Positions 36,068 through 44,520 of a DNA stretch of 64,000 nt are shown in pieces. Numbering within the stretch: position 1 is the stretch's first letter; each line of letters starts with the position of its first letter. Source of the DNA: Streptomyces luomodiensis (GTDB taxonomy: Bacteria > Actinomycetota > Actinomycetes > Streptomycetales > Streptomycetaceae); NCBI RefSeq assembly GCF_031679605.1, contig NZ_CP117522.1, positions 1,054,001 through 1,118,000 of the forward strand. The letters run 5' to 3'. The translations under genes were made by a program, and so were the position numbers. The notes below the pieces were generated by a model. The model did no database searches, had not been told where the DNA came from, and saw only the letters and a program-made list of their open reading frames with translations.

Positions 36068-36659
36068 CACCGACGACGCCTTCGACGCCGCCTACCGTGA
36101 GCATTACTGGGCGGTCAGCCGTTTTGTGGCACGGCGGCTGGACGACCAGGCATGGGACGTCGAGGAAGTGGTCGCCGAGGTCTTCGCGGTGGCCTGGCGC
36201 CGCCGGGTCGAACTGCCCGAGTCACCCCTGCCGTGGCTGTACGGGGTGGCCCGGCACTGCCTGGCCAACACCGTGCGCGGCAAGGGCCGTTACCGCAGAC
36301 TGCTGCTCAAACTGGGCCACCACGAGGTGACGCGCGGCGGGCACACCGTGGCGAGCCCGGACGCGGAACGGCCCGGCTCCTGGGTGCTGGAGGCGCTGTC
36401 CCGGCTCGCCGAGGCCGATCAGGAGGTGCTGCGGCTGACGGCGTGGGAGGAGCTGACCGTCGAGGAGCTCAGCACCGTGCTGGGGTGCGGCCGGTCCGCC
36501 GCGGCCATGCGGCTGCACCGGGCGCGGCGGCGGCTGCGGGAGCAGATAGAGACCCTGCGCCGGGACGACCGGGTCTCGCTGGGGTGCACGAGCGGCAAGG
36601 GCGAGATGGCCGATAAAGCCAATAAGGCCAATAAGGCCTATAAGGATGGACACGCATGA
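36063..36659 (+). CDS. ECF sigma factor (SigK/SigE-like small type)
   Basis: RNA polymerase sigma-70 factor, 198 aa from ATG 36063. Region 2 has FDAAYREHYWAVSRFVARRL and AWDVEEVVAEVFAVAWRRRV then LPWLYGVARHCLAN. Region 4 has EADQEVLRLTAWEELTVEEL then TVLGCGRSAAAMRLHRARRR. A repetitive Lys/Asn/Ala tail (KANKANKAYK) ends the protein, from AATAAGGCC repeats. The stop overlaps the next start (ATGA), which encodes a CU044_5270 family protein, its probable membrane partner. It is divergent from ctaD. Confidence 0.92.
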   Translation: MSTDDAFDAAYREHYWAVSRFVARRLDDQAWDVEEVVAEVFAVAWRRRVELPESPLPWLYGVARHCLANTVRGKGRYRRLLLKLGHHEVTRGGHTVASPDAERPGSWVLEALSRLAEADQEVLRLTAWEELTVEELSTVLGCGRSAAAMRLHRARRRLREQIETLRRDDRVSLGCTSGKGEMADKANKANKAYKDGHA

Positions 36660-37636
36660 CCGACGAACTGGATCTGCTCCGCGAGGCCAACCCCGTGTCC
36701 GCCGACACCGGCCGTTGGCGGGACCGGCCGCTGGACGCGCGCGCCGAGCTGCTGCTGCGGCAGCTGGCGTCCCGGGACCGGGGGCGCCGTACCGTCCGGC
36801 GCGTGGTCTGGAGCCTGGAGGCCGCGGCGGCCGCGACGATCCTCGCCCTCGCGCTGACCGTCCCGGGCACCGGCTCCTCCCCCGCCGTGGCCGCGTCCAG
36901 GCCACTGCCGCTGGTGGCACACGCCTCCCGCGCCGACGTACCGCTCGCCGCGATCGTCCGGCGGGCGCGGGCGGCGGCCGAGGAGTCCCCGGCGAAGAGC
37001 GAGCGAGGCAGCCATATCCAGTCCTGGTCGCTGGGGATGGCGTCGGGGAAGGACCCGGTGACACTCCCCCAGGAGTCACTGACCCGCTGGAACGCGGACG
37101 GCAGCGGTTCGCTGCTGGTGGTGGCCACCGATCCGCGCCACCCGGGCCGCCCCGTGATCGAGGACGGTCCCCCGCCGCGCACCGTCAACGACGGCAAGGT
37201 GCTGCGCAACGAGCGCTATCCGGCCGGTATCGGCGGCGCCAACGAGAACTACTTCGAGGACCCCCCGTCCGGTGCCCAGGCGCTGCGCGAGTATCTCGCC
37301 GTCTGGACGCCGGGCGCGGACCGCGACCCGGCGGACCTGATCTCGGCCGTGCGGTCCTTCCTCTCGGTGTGGACCCCGGGGCCGCGCCAGAGGGCGGACA
37401 TCCTCACCCTGCTGTCCGGGATCGAGGGGCTGCGCCCGGCGGGCAAGGTCACCGACCGGCTGGGCCGGGAGGGACAGGGGTTCCGGTTCACCACCACCCC
37501 GGGGGGCCGCTATCTCATCGTCCTCGACCCGGACGACGGCAGGGTGCTGGACGTCGAGGAGACCGTCACCCGGGACGATCCCGAGTACCGGGTGAAGGCG
37601 GGCGATGTCATGTCCTACACGGCCTGGATCTCCTGA
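36656..37636 (+). CDS. CU044_5270 family membrane protein, likely anti-sigma partner
   Basis: Protein of 326 aa with a cytoplasmic N-terminal part (MTDELDLLREANPVSADTGR), one TM helix near residues 55-75 (AAAAATILALALTVPG) and an extracytoplasmic domain containing SHIQSWSLGMASG, REYLAVWTP-like repeats and ILTLLSGIEGLRPAG. This family is regularly encoded just after an ECF sigma gene in actinomycetes, so an anti-sigma or signal-sensing role is likely by context. It overlaps the sigma stop by four bases. Confidence 0.85.
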   Translation: MTDELDLLREANPVSADTGRWRDRPLDARAELLLRQLASRDRGRRTVRRVVWSLEAAAAATILALALTVPGTGSSPAVAASRPLPLVAHASRADVPLAAIVRRARAAAEESPAKSERGSHIQSWSLGMASGKDPVTLPQESLTRWNADGSGSLLVVATDPRHPGRPVIEDGPPPRTVNDGKVLRNERYPAGIGGANENYFEDPPSGAQALREYLAVWTPGADRDPADLISAVRSFLSVWTPGPRQRADILTLLSGIEGLRPAGKVTDRLGREGQGFRFTTTPGGRYLIVLDPDDGRVLDVEETVTRDDPEYRVKAGDVMSYTAWIS

Positions 37637-37672
37637 CCGGGCAGGACGAGCGGCGGATCGCGCGGGCGGGCG

Positions 37673-38461
37673 TCAGGCGTCGTCCTGCTGGCAGTGCGGG
37701 CACCACAGGGTGGTCCGCCCGGCGATCCGGGCGCGGTGCAGCGGACGGCCGCAGCGGGGGCAGTGCGGGTCCGGATCGTCACGCCGTCCGGTGAGCCAGT
37801 CCGGGTCGTCCGGCACCCGCCCCACCCGCACCGAAGCGCGCAGCACCTCGCGCAGCGCGGTGTGCAGCCGATCGTGCTCCTCGTCGGTGAGCGTGTTCAC
37901 CGGCCGCCGCGGATGGATCCGCGCCTGCCACAGGATCTCGTCGCCGAGCAGATTGCCGAGTCCGGCGATCACCGCCTGGTCGGTCAGGGTGGCCTTGACG
38001 CGTCCGTGCCGCCCCGCCAGCAGCCGGTCGAGCCCGGCCCGGCTCAGGGAGAGCGCGTCCGGGCCCTGGTCGCCGAGGATCCGGTCGACGTCGGCGTCGG
38101 TGGCGGCGAGCCAGACGCCCTGGAGCTTGCGCTGGTCCTCGTAGCCGAGGCGGTGTCCGTCGTCGAGGTCGAAGGCGACGCGTTCGAACCGGCCGACCGG
38201 TTCGGAGTCCGCCCCGCAGACCAGCCGCCCGGTCATGCCGAAGTGCAGTACGAGCGTGGGGCCGTCGGTGGGGGCGATGAGCCACTTGCCGTGGCGGCGC
38301 GGCGCGGCGAAGCGGCGGCCCTTGAACTCGCGCTTCAGCCCCTGCGCGGTCACCCCGTGCAGTACCCCCGGATCTGCCACCTCGGCCCGCTCGACGCGGC
38401 GGCCCTGGGCGCAGGAGACCAGCGTCCGCCGGAACCCCTCGACATCCGGTAGCTCGGGCAT
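37673..38461 (-). CDS. Fpg/Nei-family DNA glycosylase
   Basis: Base-excision repair glycosylase/AP lyase of 262 aa. It begins with the catalytic MPELPDVEGFRR (Pro-1 after Met removal and Glu). It has LHFGMTGRLV, YEDQRKLQGVWL, the helix-two-turn-helix VIAGLGNLLGDEILWQARIH, and a C-terminal zinc finger CPRCGRPL...TLWCPHCQ. A second family member begins at the right edge (63542). The lesion preference (oxidised purine or pyrimidine) cannot be read from the sequence. Confidence 0.92.
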   Translation of the reverse strand: MPELPDVEGFRRTLVSCAQGRRVERAEVADPGVLHGVTAQGLKREFKGRRFAAPRRHGKWLIAPTDGPTLVLHFGMTGRLVCGADSEPVGRFERVAFDLDDGHRLGYEDQRKLQGVWLAATDADVDRILGDQGPDALSLSRAGLDRLLAGRHGRVKATLTDQAVIAGLGNLLGDEILWQARIHPRRPVNTLTDEEHDRLHTALREVLRASVRVGRVPDDPDWLTGRRDDPDPHCPRCGRPLHRARIAGRTTLWCPHCQQDDA

Positions 38462-38546
38462 AGCGTCAGGCTACGCCAGGGGCTTACATCCCGCGTCGCC
38501 AAGAAACATCCCCTTCGGGTAGTTTCATCGGATAAAGTACCGAAAT

Positions 38547-39713
38547 ATGCGATGCATGCGCTCCGGCCGGAGGGCGAGCGGTCGCAGCCAGACGCTTTTC
38601 GCGGTCACCCGGTGTCTGCCGTTTCTGGTCCTGGCGACGGTGCTCGGCATCGAGCTCTCCCCCGCCCACGTCGTCTACACCGGCCCCCTGCTCTCCCCGG
38701 CCCCGGCGCTGGCGGCGGTGACCATGGGCCCGGTCGGCACCGGCGGGGTGGCGGGCCTGGCGGGCGTGGTCAGCGCGATCACCGCCACCCACAACCACGC
38801 CTGGGGCAGCCAGCAGGTGTACGCGAATCTGCTGGCCCTGCTGGTGGTGGCGGTGGCGAGCGTGGCCACCAGCGCGGTACGGGTGCGCCGGGACCGTGAG
38901 CTGACCCGAGTCCGCCGGATCGCCGAGGTGTCCCAGAACGTGGTGCTGCGGCCGCTGCCCGCCCGGTTGGGCGCGGTGAACACCGCGAGCGTCTATCTGG
39001 CGGCCGAGCGCGGCGCGCGGATCGGCGGGGACCTCTACGAGGCGATGTGCACCCGCTACGGGGTGCGGCTGATCGTCGGGGATGTGCGGGGAAAGGGGCT
39101 TGCCGCGGTGCGGTCCGCCGCGGCCGTCGTGGGCGCCTTCCGGGAGGCGGTGCACTACGAGACGGACCTCGCCGAGGTGATGCGCCGCTGCGCGGCCGCG
39201 CTGGCGCGTGAGTACGAGCTGTTGGACCGCTCCCAGCTACGGGACGCGCGGGAGCTGGAGGAGCAGTTCGTCACCGTGGTCCTCGCCCAGGTGCCGGACG
39301 AGTCGATGGTCCAGCTGATCAACCGGGGCCATCCGCCGCCGCTGATGATGCGCCGGCGCGAGGTGCGCGCCCTGGGCCCGGTGCGCCCGCTGCCGCCGCT
39401 CGGCCTCGAGGAGTTCCTCACCCCTCCCCCGATCGGCGTCGAGACCTTTCCGTTCCTGCCCGGTGACCGGCTGTTGCTGCACACCGACGGAGTGATCGAG
39501 GCCCGTAACCGCCGCGATGAGTTCTTCCCGCTGGCCCGGACCATGGCGACGCTGGACGGCACCACCCCGGCCGAGTACCTGGACCGGCTGCGCCAGGCCC
39601 TGGTCCGGCATGCCGGGGGCCGGCTGGCGGACGACGCGGCCATGGTCCTCGTCGAGCGGGCCGCCGACGGCACGGCGCCGCCGGCCCGCGTCGACCACGT
39701 GGGCATGGACTGA
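38547..39713 (+). CDS. Membrane SpoIIE/PP2C-type protein phosphatase
   Basis: Serine/threonine phosphatase of 388 aa in the RsbU/SpoIIE class, which dephosphorylates anti-anti-sigma factors. Three N-terminal hydrophobic helices (residues 15-110) precede the catalytic domain: ERGARIGGDLYEAMCTRYGV, LIVGDVRGKGLAAVRSAA, RGHPPPLMMRRREVRAL, LLLHTDGVIEARNRR and ADDAAMVLVE, with the metal-binding aspartates kept. The STAS protein at 20603 or the SigB-type system at 4660 could be targets; this is inference. The last codons and stop lie inside a 19-bp repeat. Confidence 0.92.
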   Translation: MRCMRSGRRASGRSQTLFAVTRCLPFLVLATVLGIELSPAHVVYTGPLLSPAPALAAVTMGPVGTGGVAGLAGVVSAITATHNHAWGSQQVYANLLALLVVAVASVATSAVRVRRDRELTRVRRIAEVSQNVVLRPLPARLGAVNTASVYLAAERGARIGGDLYEAMCTRYGVRLIVGDVRGKGLAAVRSAAAVVGAFREAVHYETDLAEVMRRCAAALAREYELLDRSQLRDARELEEQFVTVVLAQVPDESMVQLINRGHPPPLMMRRREVRALGPVRPLPPLGLEEFLTPPPIGVETFPFLPGDRLLLHTDGVIEARNRRDEFFPLARTMATLDGTTPAEYLDRLRQALVRHAGGRLADDAAMVLVERAADGTAPPARVDHVGMD

Positions 39714-39768
39714 CCACATGGGCTGGGACCGACCACGTGGGCTTGGACTGACCACGTGGGCATAGGGT
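39693..39768. repeat. Four exact-period 19-bp tandem repeats overlapping the phosphatase stop codon
   Basis: Units start at 39693, 39712, 39731 and 39750. The consensus is GACCACGTGGGCATGGACT, with the palindrome CCACGTGG in three of four copies. The first unit holds the last six codons of the phosphatase and the first base of its TGA (39711-39713). Confidence 0.9.
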
Positions 39769-39991
39769 TGACGCCCTCGCGGAGCGCGACGACACTGTCA
39801 GGGACGGTCACGATGGTCAGCGCCCACCGTGCGGAATCCCCGCTGAGGTGGGTCATCGGCCCCGGCTCGCTGACAGGCAACCCTTCTCCCGCGACGGGGT
39901 GCCCCCGGGTGACGACCGGGTCTCGTCGACGTGGACGGGACAAGCGCGGTCTCGCTGCCTCGCGAGCCCGATGATGATGGGATCGGTGGAG

Positions 39992-40132
39992 ATGCCCAGG
40001 ACCGACAGCCACGGGGAAGGCGCCCGTCGGCGTTCCCGGCCGTCGTCCCCGTTCCGCCGTCCCCGTCCCCTGACCCGGCGCCTGCACATCGATCTGCTGC
40101 GCATCTGCAGCGCTTCCAGTCCAGCCGGCTGA
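39992..40132 (+). CDS. Putative attenuation leader peptide (RRxHIDL type)
   Basis: Short ORF of 46 aa from ATG 39992 (53 aa from ATG 39971 is possible). It ends in LTRRLHIDLLRICSASSPAG. The core RRLHIDLLR-x-x-S matches the actinobacterial putative leader peptides found before sulfur- and thiol-related genes, where Cys codons cause translational attenuation. Here one Cys codon (TGC, ICS) follows the core. The GST-like gene starts 156 bases downstream. The stretch before it (39769-39970) shows no gene. Confidence 0.6.
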   Translation: MPRTDSHGEGARRRSRPSSPFRRPRPLTRRLHIDLLRICSASSPAG

Positions 40133-40288
40133 ATCGACACGGTCACCGAGCGCGGCCCCGCGCATCGGCGGGTCGGGTGTGTCCCGGCACCGCCCCCGGC
40201 GGGTGCGCCGCGCGGGTTTCCCTTCCATCGCGCCATCGGCGCCGCCCAGGCCGGCGGGGCCGGGGCTCCTTCACTGCCTTGGAGAGCC
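40133..40288 (+). promoter_or_regulatory. Possible attenuator region between leader peptide and GST-like gene
   Basis: Contains GCGCGGCCCCGCGC (stem of six, near 40158-40171) and a larger imperfect hairpin GCACCGCC/GGCGGGTGC (about 40194-40213) followed by a GGGTTTCCCTT stretch. Two hairpins of which one could act as terminator fit an attenuator. No folding energies were calculated. Confidence 0.4.
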
Positions 40289-41134
40289 ATGTCCGAGACG
40301 TCTCCGCTCAGTTCAGGTCCTGCCGCTCTTCTCGATCCCGACCCCTGCCGGCCCCGCCCCCGGACCGCCCCGCCCACTCCGCCGCACCGCTTCCGCAGCC
40401 GCATCGGCGTCGACCTGGCCGGGGGCTTCTATCCGGCGCCGCATCGCTATCGGCTCTATCTCTCCGCGAGCTGTCCGCTCTCGCTGCGCGTCTCCATCAC
40501 CCTGGACCTGCTCGGGCTGCGGGACACCATCACCACCACCCTCCTCGGGCTCCCGGGCGAAACCCCCGCGGCGTTCGCCTCGCTGCGCGGTGCCTACGAG
40601 GCCACCTGGCACCGCTACAGCGGGCCGGTGGACGCGCCCGCGCTGTGCGACCGCTGGACCGGACGTGTCGTCAGCAACCACACGCCCGACATCCTGCGCG
40701 ACCTCGCCGGCCATCTGAGCGACCACGTCGGAACCGACCGTCCCCGGCTGCGTCCGGCGGCTCTCGCAGCGGACATCGACGCCCTCCGCGAACTCCTCGA
40801 CACGGACATCACCCATGCCGCGCGGCAGGCCGGGACCGCGCCTGAGGCGGAGTGCCGGGACGCGGCGCTGGAGCGGCTGCTGACGGCCCTCGGCCGGCTC
40901 GACCGCAGGCTGGCGTCCGCGCCGTACGCACTGGGCGACGAGCTGACCGCCGCCGATGTGGACCTGTGGGTGGCCCTCGTCCAGCTCGACACCGAGCACC
41001 GGCTCCAGCTGGCCGCCGACGCGGCCCACCGGGTCTCCCGCCACGAGCGGCTGCGCGCCTATGTGCGGCGGCTGCACGCCCATCCGGCCTTCCACACCAC
41101 GCTTCCGGAGGCCCTCCGGGCCGGTGTGTCCTGA
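40289..41134 (+). CDS. GST-fold, glutathionyl-hydroquinone-reductase-like protein
   Basis: Protein of 281 aa from ATG 40289 with GGAGAG upstream. It has the thioredoxin-like RYRLYLSASCPLSLRVSITL, where the CPL motif corresponds to the catalytic CPW of the ECM4/YqjG family. WTGRVVSNHTPDILRDLAGH corresponds to the N(E/H)S-type substrate loop, and the C-terminal all-helical GST domain has PYALGDELTAADVDLWVALV. Actinomycetes use mycothiol, so the thiol partner is probably not glutathione. A Cys-type leader peptide precedes it. Confidence 0.82.
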   Translation: MSETSPLSSGPAALLDPDPCRPRPRTAPPTPPHRFRSRIGVDLAGGFYPAPHRYRLYLSASCPLSLRVSITLDLLGLRDTITTTLLGLPGETPAAFASLRGAYEATWHRYSGPVDAPALCDRWTGRVVSNHTPDILRDLAGHLSDHVGTDRPRLRPAALAADIDALRELLDTDITHAARQAGTAPEAECRDAALERLLTALGRLDRRLASAPYALGDELTAADVDLWVALVQLDTEHRLQLAADAAHRVSRHERLRAYVRRLHAHPAFHTTLPEALRAGVS

Positions 41135-41140
41135 GTCCGC

Positions 41141-41185
41141 CGCTCCGGTCGCCGCCGGCCGTGACGGCCGGGGGCGACCGGAGCG
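41141..41185. terminator. Long bidirectional terminator between GST-like and Mut7-C genes
   Basis: CGCTCCGGTCGCC (41141-41153) pairs with GGCGACCGGAGCG (41173-41185). Inside, CCGGCCGT (41155-41162) pairs with ACGGCCGG (41164-41171). This gives 13 plus 8 base pairs with tiny bulges, between two convergent stop codons. Confidence 0.85.
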
Positions 41186-41213
41186 ACCAGGGCGACCAGG
41201 GCGTTCAGTCCGC

Positions 41214-41957
41214 TCAGGACAGGGCGGCGCGGGCGCCGCCGAACTCCCCCACCGCGCGGGCCACGATGGCCTCCAGCCGGGCGTGGTGGGCGCCGCGCCA
41301 GTAGACCCGGTCGCAGACCGTGCAGCGGGCGAAGACGTCGTAGGTGCGCCGGGTCCCGTGCTGGAGCCGCTCCCGGACCGCCTCCTTGTCGGCGTCCTCC
41401 AGCGAGCCGTTGCAGGCGGTGCAGCGGGTCCAGGGGGCCAGGCTCGGGGTGAACCGGCCGAGGACGTCCCGCAGCTGCTCATCGGGACGGTCGCTGTAGA
41501 CGTACGCCCCGGCCCACAGCTCGCGGCGGCGCAGCAGCCCCCGGTCGCGGGAGAGCAGCACCCGGCGCTGGGCGGCCGAGCGCGCGGCCAGCTCGGGGTC
41601 GCCGACGTCCTCGCTCTCGTACGCGGCGTCCACGCCTAGCAGCCGCAGCCGGCGCGCGAGCGTGCCCAGGTGCACATCGAGCAGAAAGCGCAGCGGCGCC
41701 CCCGGCACCCGCTGCGGGCGGACCACCGGGTGGACCTCCACGGTCTCCCCCGCGCCCGGCACATGCGAGACGGCGGTCTCCTCGCCGTCCACCAGCAGCC
41801 GGCCGACCTCGGTGAGTGGGACCCCGAGCGACTCGACGACATGGCCGAGGGTGGAGACGCCGTCGGTGGCGACCGCCGTCCAGGGGCGGCGCCGCTCCGG
41901 GACGGCGAAGAAACGCAGTTCAGGGGCGAGGCTGAGATGGATCTCGGGTCCGTTCAC
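41214..41957 (-). CDS. Mut7-C RNase-domain protein with ubiquitin-like N-terminus
   Basis: Protein of 247 aa. The N-terminal 85 residues form a ThiS/MoaD-like beta-grasp (FFAVPERRRPWTAVATDGVS, VESLGVPLTEVGRLLVDGEE). The C-terminal Mut7-C PIN-like nuclease has RFLLDVHLGTLARRLRLLGV (first Asp), DPELAARSAAQRRVLLSRDR, and two zinc knuckles (CTACNGSL and CTVCDRVYWRGAHHARL). Family members are predicted RNases; no substrate is known. Confidence 0.9.
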   Translation of the reverse strand: MNGPEIHLSLAPELRFFAVPERRRPWTAVATDGVSTLGHVVESLGVPLTEVGRLLVDGEETAVSHVPGAGETVEVHPVVRPQRVPGAPLRFLLDVHLGTLARRLRLLGVDAAYESEDVGDPELAARSAAQRRVLLSRDRGLLRRRELWAGAYVYSDRPDEQLRDVLGRFTPSLAPWTRCTACNGSLEDADKEAVRERLQHGTRRTYDVFARCTVCDRVYWRGAHHARLEAIVARAVGEFGGARAALS

Positions 41958-42044
41958 ACCGCCAGCATGCCAGGCGTGCCCGGCCGGGGCGACGGCGTTT
42001 CTCCCGGGCGGCGCGACGGGCCCCGTGATCGCGGGCCGGGGGCG

Positions 42045-42908
42045 TCAGCGCGCCGGCGGGGCCGCCTTGGCCTGGTCGCGCCGTCGCTTGCGGCGCCAGG
42101 CGACCATCCGCAGACACTCCTCGTGCGTCACCCGGCCCAGGAGCGCCCCGCCGAACACCACGAATCCGACCCCGACCAGCCAGGACTGGACGACCAGCAC
42201 GGTGCCGACCGGACCGTAGGAGACCGCGCTGGAGGCGATCAGCGGGGAGAACACCAGCTGGGAGAAGAACCGCAGCCCCAGCAGCCCGACGCTGGTGGCC
42301 AGCGCGCCCGGCAGCAGGGCGCCCCAGCTGATCCGCCCGCCCAGCAGCAGCCGCTGTGACCACCAGAAGAACAGCACCGTGCCCACCACCGCCACCAGCA
42401 GCCGGGAGACGCCGGGGGCCAGATGGGCGGAGAGCAGCAGATAGCCGATCAGCGCCACGAGCCACACCAGATGGCGCCAGACGGTGTGCCAGCGGCCCGC
42501 GGGCAGCTCCCACACCTTCTCGTAGCCGACCTGGAGCACGGTGCCGAAGCGCAGTCCGAAGATGGCCAGCGTGGCCAGACCGAAGGCGGTGGTGGACTCC
42601 AGCGCCTGCTTGGGCGGGGCGAACAGCCGCTGCACCTCGTCCCGCGAGGTCGGGGAGAGTCCGAGCCCCTCGGCCAGCCACTGGGCGAACCCGAGCCGGT
42701 TCACCGGATCCGCCGCGGCGACCACGATCAGCAGGGGCACCAGGGTGAGAAAGCCCAGGGCGGCGAAGCCCATCGCGCGGTGCAGCAGCTCGAATTCGCT
42801 GCCCCGCCGCCATCCGCGTCCGATCGCGGACCGCTGGACCACGTCACGCAGCCGCCGCCACCACGCCCGGGGGCCCCGGGCGCCGGACGCGGACGGATTC
42901 TCGGACAT
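42045..42908 (-). CDS. YihY/BrkB-family membrane protein
   Basis: Integral membrane protein of 287 aa from ATG 42908 (GTG 42914 alternative) with about six helices. Family features are FELLHRAMGFAALGFLTLVP near residue 40, FGLRFGTVLQVGYEKVWELP near 120, and SYGPVGTVLVVQSWLVGVGF near 235. The basic C-terminus is KRRRDQAKAAPPAR. The function of the family (formerly called RNase BN) is unclear. It is 15 bases downstream of the deaminase gene and may be cotranscribed. Confidence 0.88.
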   Translation of the reverse strand: MSENPSASGARGPRAWWRRLRDVVQRSAIGRGWRRGSEFELLHRAMGFAALGFLTLVPLLIVVAAADPVNRLGFAQWLAEGLGLSPTSRDEVQRLFAPPKQALESTTAFGLATLAIFGLRFGTVLQVGYEKVWELPAGRWHTVWRHLVWLVALIGYLLLSAHLAPGVSRLLVAVVGTVLFFWWSQRLLLGGRISWGALLPGALATSVGLLGLRFFSQLVFSPLIASSAVSYGPVGTVLVVQSWLVGVGFVVFGGALLGRVTHEECLRMVAWRRKRRRDQAKAAPPAR

Positions 42909-42923
42909 GCCCACGGGTGCCGG

Positions 42924-43490
42924 TCAGTACGGGTGCCGGTCGGGCTTGTCCGTCCACGCCTGGTACGCCTCGGCACCCATCTCCGGGTGGATCTGCTCGA
43001 TCAGGATGGAGCGCTGGTCCATGGGCTTGCGGAAATCCTCGTACATGAACGAGTCGTCGAAGCCGATCTTCGCGGTGGCGGCCGGATCGCAGCTGAAGTA
43101 GACGGCGTCGATCCGCGACCAGTAGATCGCGCCCAGGCACATCGGGCACGGGGCGCCGCTGGTGTAGAGCGAGCAGCCCTGGAGCATCCGGGCGCGCTCC
43201 GGCACCGGGTCGGCGGACCCCTCGGGGCGCGGCACGAGCGCCAGTGTGCTCTCGTCGACGTGTTCCGGGGCTATCGCCGGCGCTTCGGGGTTGAGCACCT
43301 GGATCGCCTTGCGGATGGCCTCCACCTCGGCGTGGGCCGTGGGGTCGCCGGTGAGCAGCACCCGGTTCTGCCCGCGGGCGATGATGTCGCCGTCCCGGCT
43401 GATCACCGCGCCGAACGGGCCGCCCCAGCCGTTCTCCACCGATTCGGTGGCCAGCCGTACCGCTTCGGCGAGGAACTCCCGCTTCGCCAT
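42924..43490 (-). CDS. Nucleoside/guanine deaminase (CMP/dCMP deaminase fold)
   Basis: Zinc hydrolase of 188 aa from ATG 43490, with GGAGG upstream. Zinc ligands are in DPTAHAEVEAIRKAIQ (His and catalytic Glu) and SGAPCPMCLGAIYWSRI (two Cys). FMYEDFRKPMDQRSI near the C-terminus is typical of guanine-deaminase-type members. An insert of about 25 residues (LALVPRPEGSADPVPERARM) lies between the two zinc motifs. It probably acts in purine salvage; the substrate is inferred. Confidence 0.9.
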   Translation of the reverse strand: MAKREFLAEAVRLATESVENGWGGPFGAVISRDGDIIARGQNRVLLTGDPTAHAEVEAIRKAIQVLNPEAPAIAPEHVDESTLALVPRPEGSADPVPERARMLQGCSLYTSGAPCPMCLGAIYWSRIDAVYFSCDPAATAKIGFDDSFMYEDFRKPMDQRSILIEQIHPEMGAEAYQAWTDKPDRHPY

Positions 43491-43619
43491 CCGCACCTCC
43501 GCTCGGCGCTGTCGTGCCTGTGCTGGACACACTGCGGAACGCTCGATTTGTCCAGGAACGTGACCAAGAGTACTCGCCATGGATCGCGGTGCAACCCTCG
43601 GCCGCGGCCCCGGACCTCA

Positions 43620-43657
43620 CGGTGGGTCAGGGCCCGGACGGTGGGTCAGGGCCCGCA
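43620..43657. repeat. Two tandem 19-bp repeats directly after the MauE-like stop codon
   Basis: CGGTGGGTCAGGGCCCGGA (43620-43638) is repeated with one change at 43639-43657. The array ends two bases from the stop codon (43660-43662) of the reverse-strand MauE-like gene. Confidence 0.85.
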
Positions 43658-43659
43658 CA

Positions 43660-44520
43660 TCAAGCCGGGGCCATGACCGGGGCACCGCTGTCCGCGTCGA
43701 TGACGCTGACCCGGACGGCGGGCTCGTCCACCGTGTCCAGGCTGGCCGCGGCGTCCACCGCGAACAGCACCAGAACGGGCCGCGCGGCCGCGCCGCCCCC
43801 GTACACCCCGGCGAACTGGAGGATGCGCCAGCCGTCGTCGTCCCAGTGGTCCAGCAGCGCCGACCGCACCACGCGGGAGGCGCTCTGCCAGGCCCGCGAG
43901 CGCTCCAGCAGTTCGACGGTCGCGGCGAGCGGGACCGCCGCCGACGCCGCGGTCCCGGCGAGCGGATGTCCGGCGATCCGCAGCCGCAGCCGGCGCAGCG
44001 GCATCCGCCACCGGCGGTCCACATCCGCGGTGAGGCCCGTCAGCACCGCCGCCGCGGCCAGGACCAGGCAGGACGCCGCGGCCGGACGGCGGGCCGCCGC
44101 GTCCCACCAGGGCTGCTGGGCCAGGGCCGCCGCGATCCCGCCCGCGAGGACCACGGCGGCGCGGGCGAAGGCGCGCCAGGTGGGCGGGGCGTCCTGCCGT
44201 GCCGTACAGCCGCAGGAGGATCCGGGCGCCGCGGCGCGGGCGTAGCCGAGGTAGCCGAGGAAGGCCGCGCCGAGGAGGGCGGCCGCCACCCCCGGGAACG
44301 GGGTGGCGGGCGACGCCGGCAGCGCGGCGGCGAGGAGGAGTTCCGCCGCGCCGAGGACGCGGAGGGCCGGCGCGGCCCGGCGGCCGTCGCGCAGCAGCCG
44401 CGCGAGCGCGGTACGGGGCGCCTGCCGGGCGACGCCCCGGCCGAACAGCTTGCCCGCACCGGCCGGGCCCAGCACCCCGGCGAGCAGCAGCGGCGCGAGG
44501 GCACAGACCAGGGCGCTCAC
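43660..44520 (-). CDS. MauE/DoxX-like redox-associated membrane protein
   Basis: Membrane protein of 286 aa from GTG 44520, whose GTGA overlaps the stop of the upstream Tat-protein gene. The N-terminal half is MauE-like: LVCALAPLLLAGVLGPAGAG, KLFGRG, RVLGAAELLLAAALPASPAT and FLGYLGYARAAAPGSSCGC with a CGC Cys pair facing the membrane surface. MauE helps form disulfides in the periplasmic methylamine dehydrogenase small subunit (family knowledge). The C-terminal soluble part (VRSALLDHWDDDGWRILQFA) is not recognised. It belongs to a three-gene unit with a Cys-rich protein. Confidence 0.78.
   Translation of the reverse strand: MSALVCALAPLLLAGVLGPAGAGKLFGRGVARQAPRTALARLLRDGRRAAPALRVLGAAELLLAAALPASPATPFPGVAAALLGAAFLGYLGYARAAAPGSSCGCTARQDAPPTWRAFARAAVVLAGGIAAALAQQPWWDAAARRPAAASCLVLAAAAVLTGLTADVDRRWRMPLRRLRLRIAGHPLAGTAASAAVPLAATVELLERSRAWQSASRVVRSALLDHWDDDGWRILQFAGVYGGGAAARPVLVLFAVDAAASLDTVDEPAVRVSVIDADSGAPVMAPA

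Noticed and set aside
39769..39971. A gene between the phosphatase and the leader peptide
   Set aside because: Short open frames exist, but none has a ribosome site, coding-like third-position pattern or recognisable motif.
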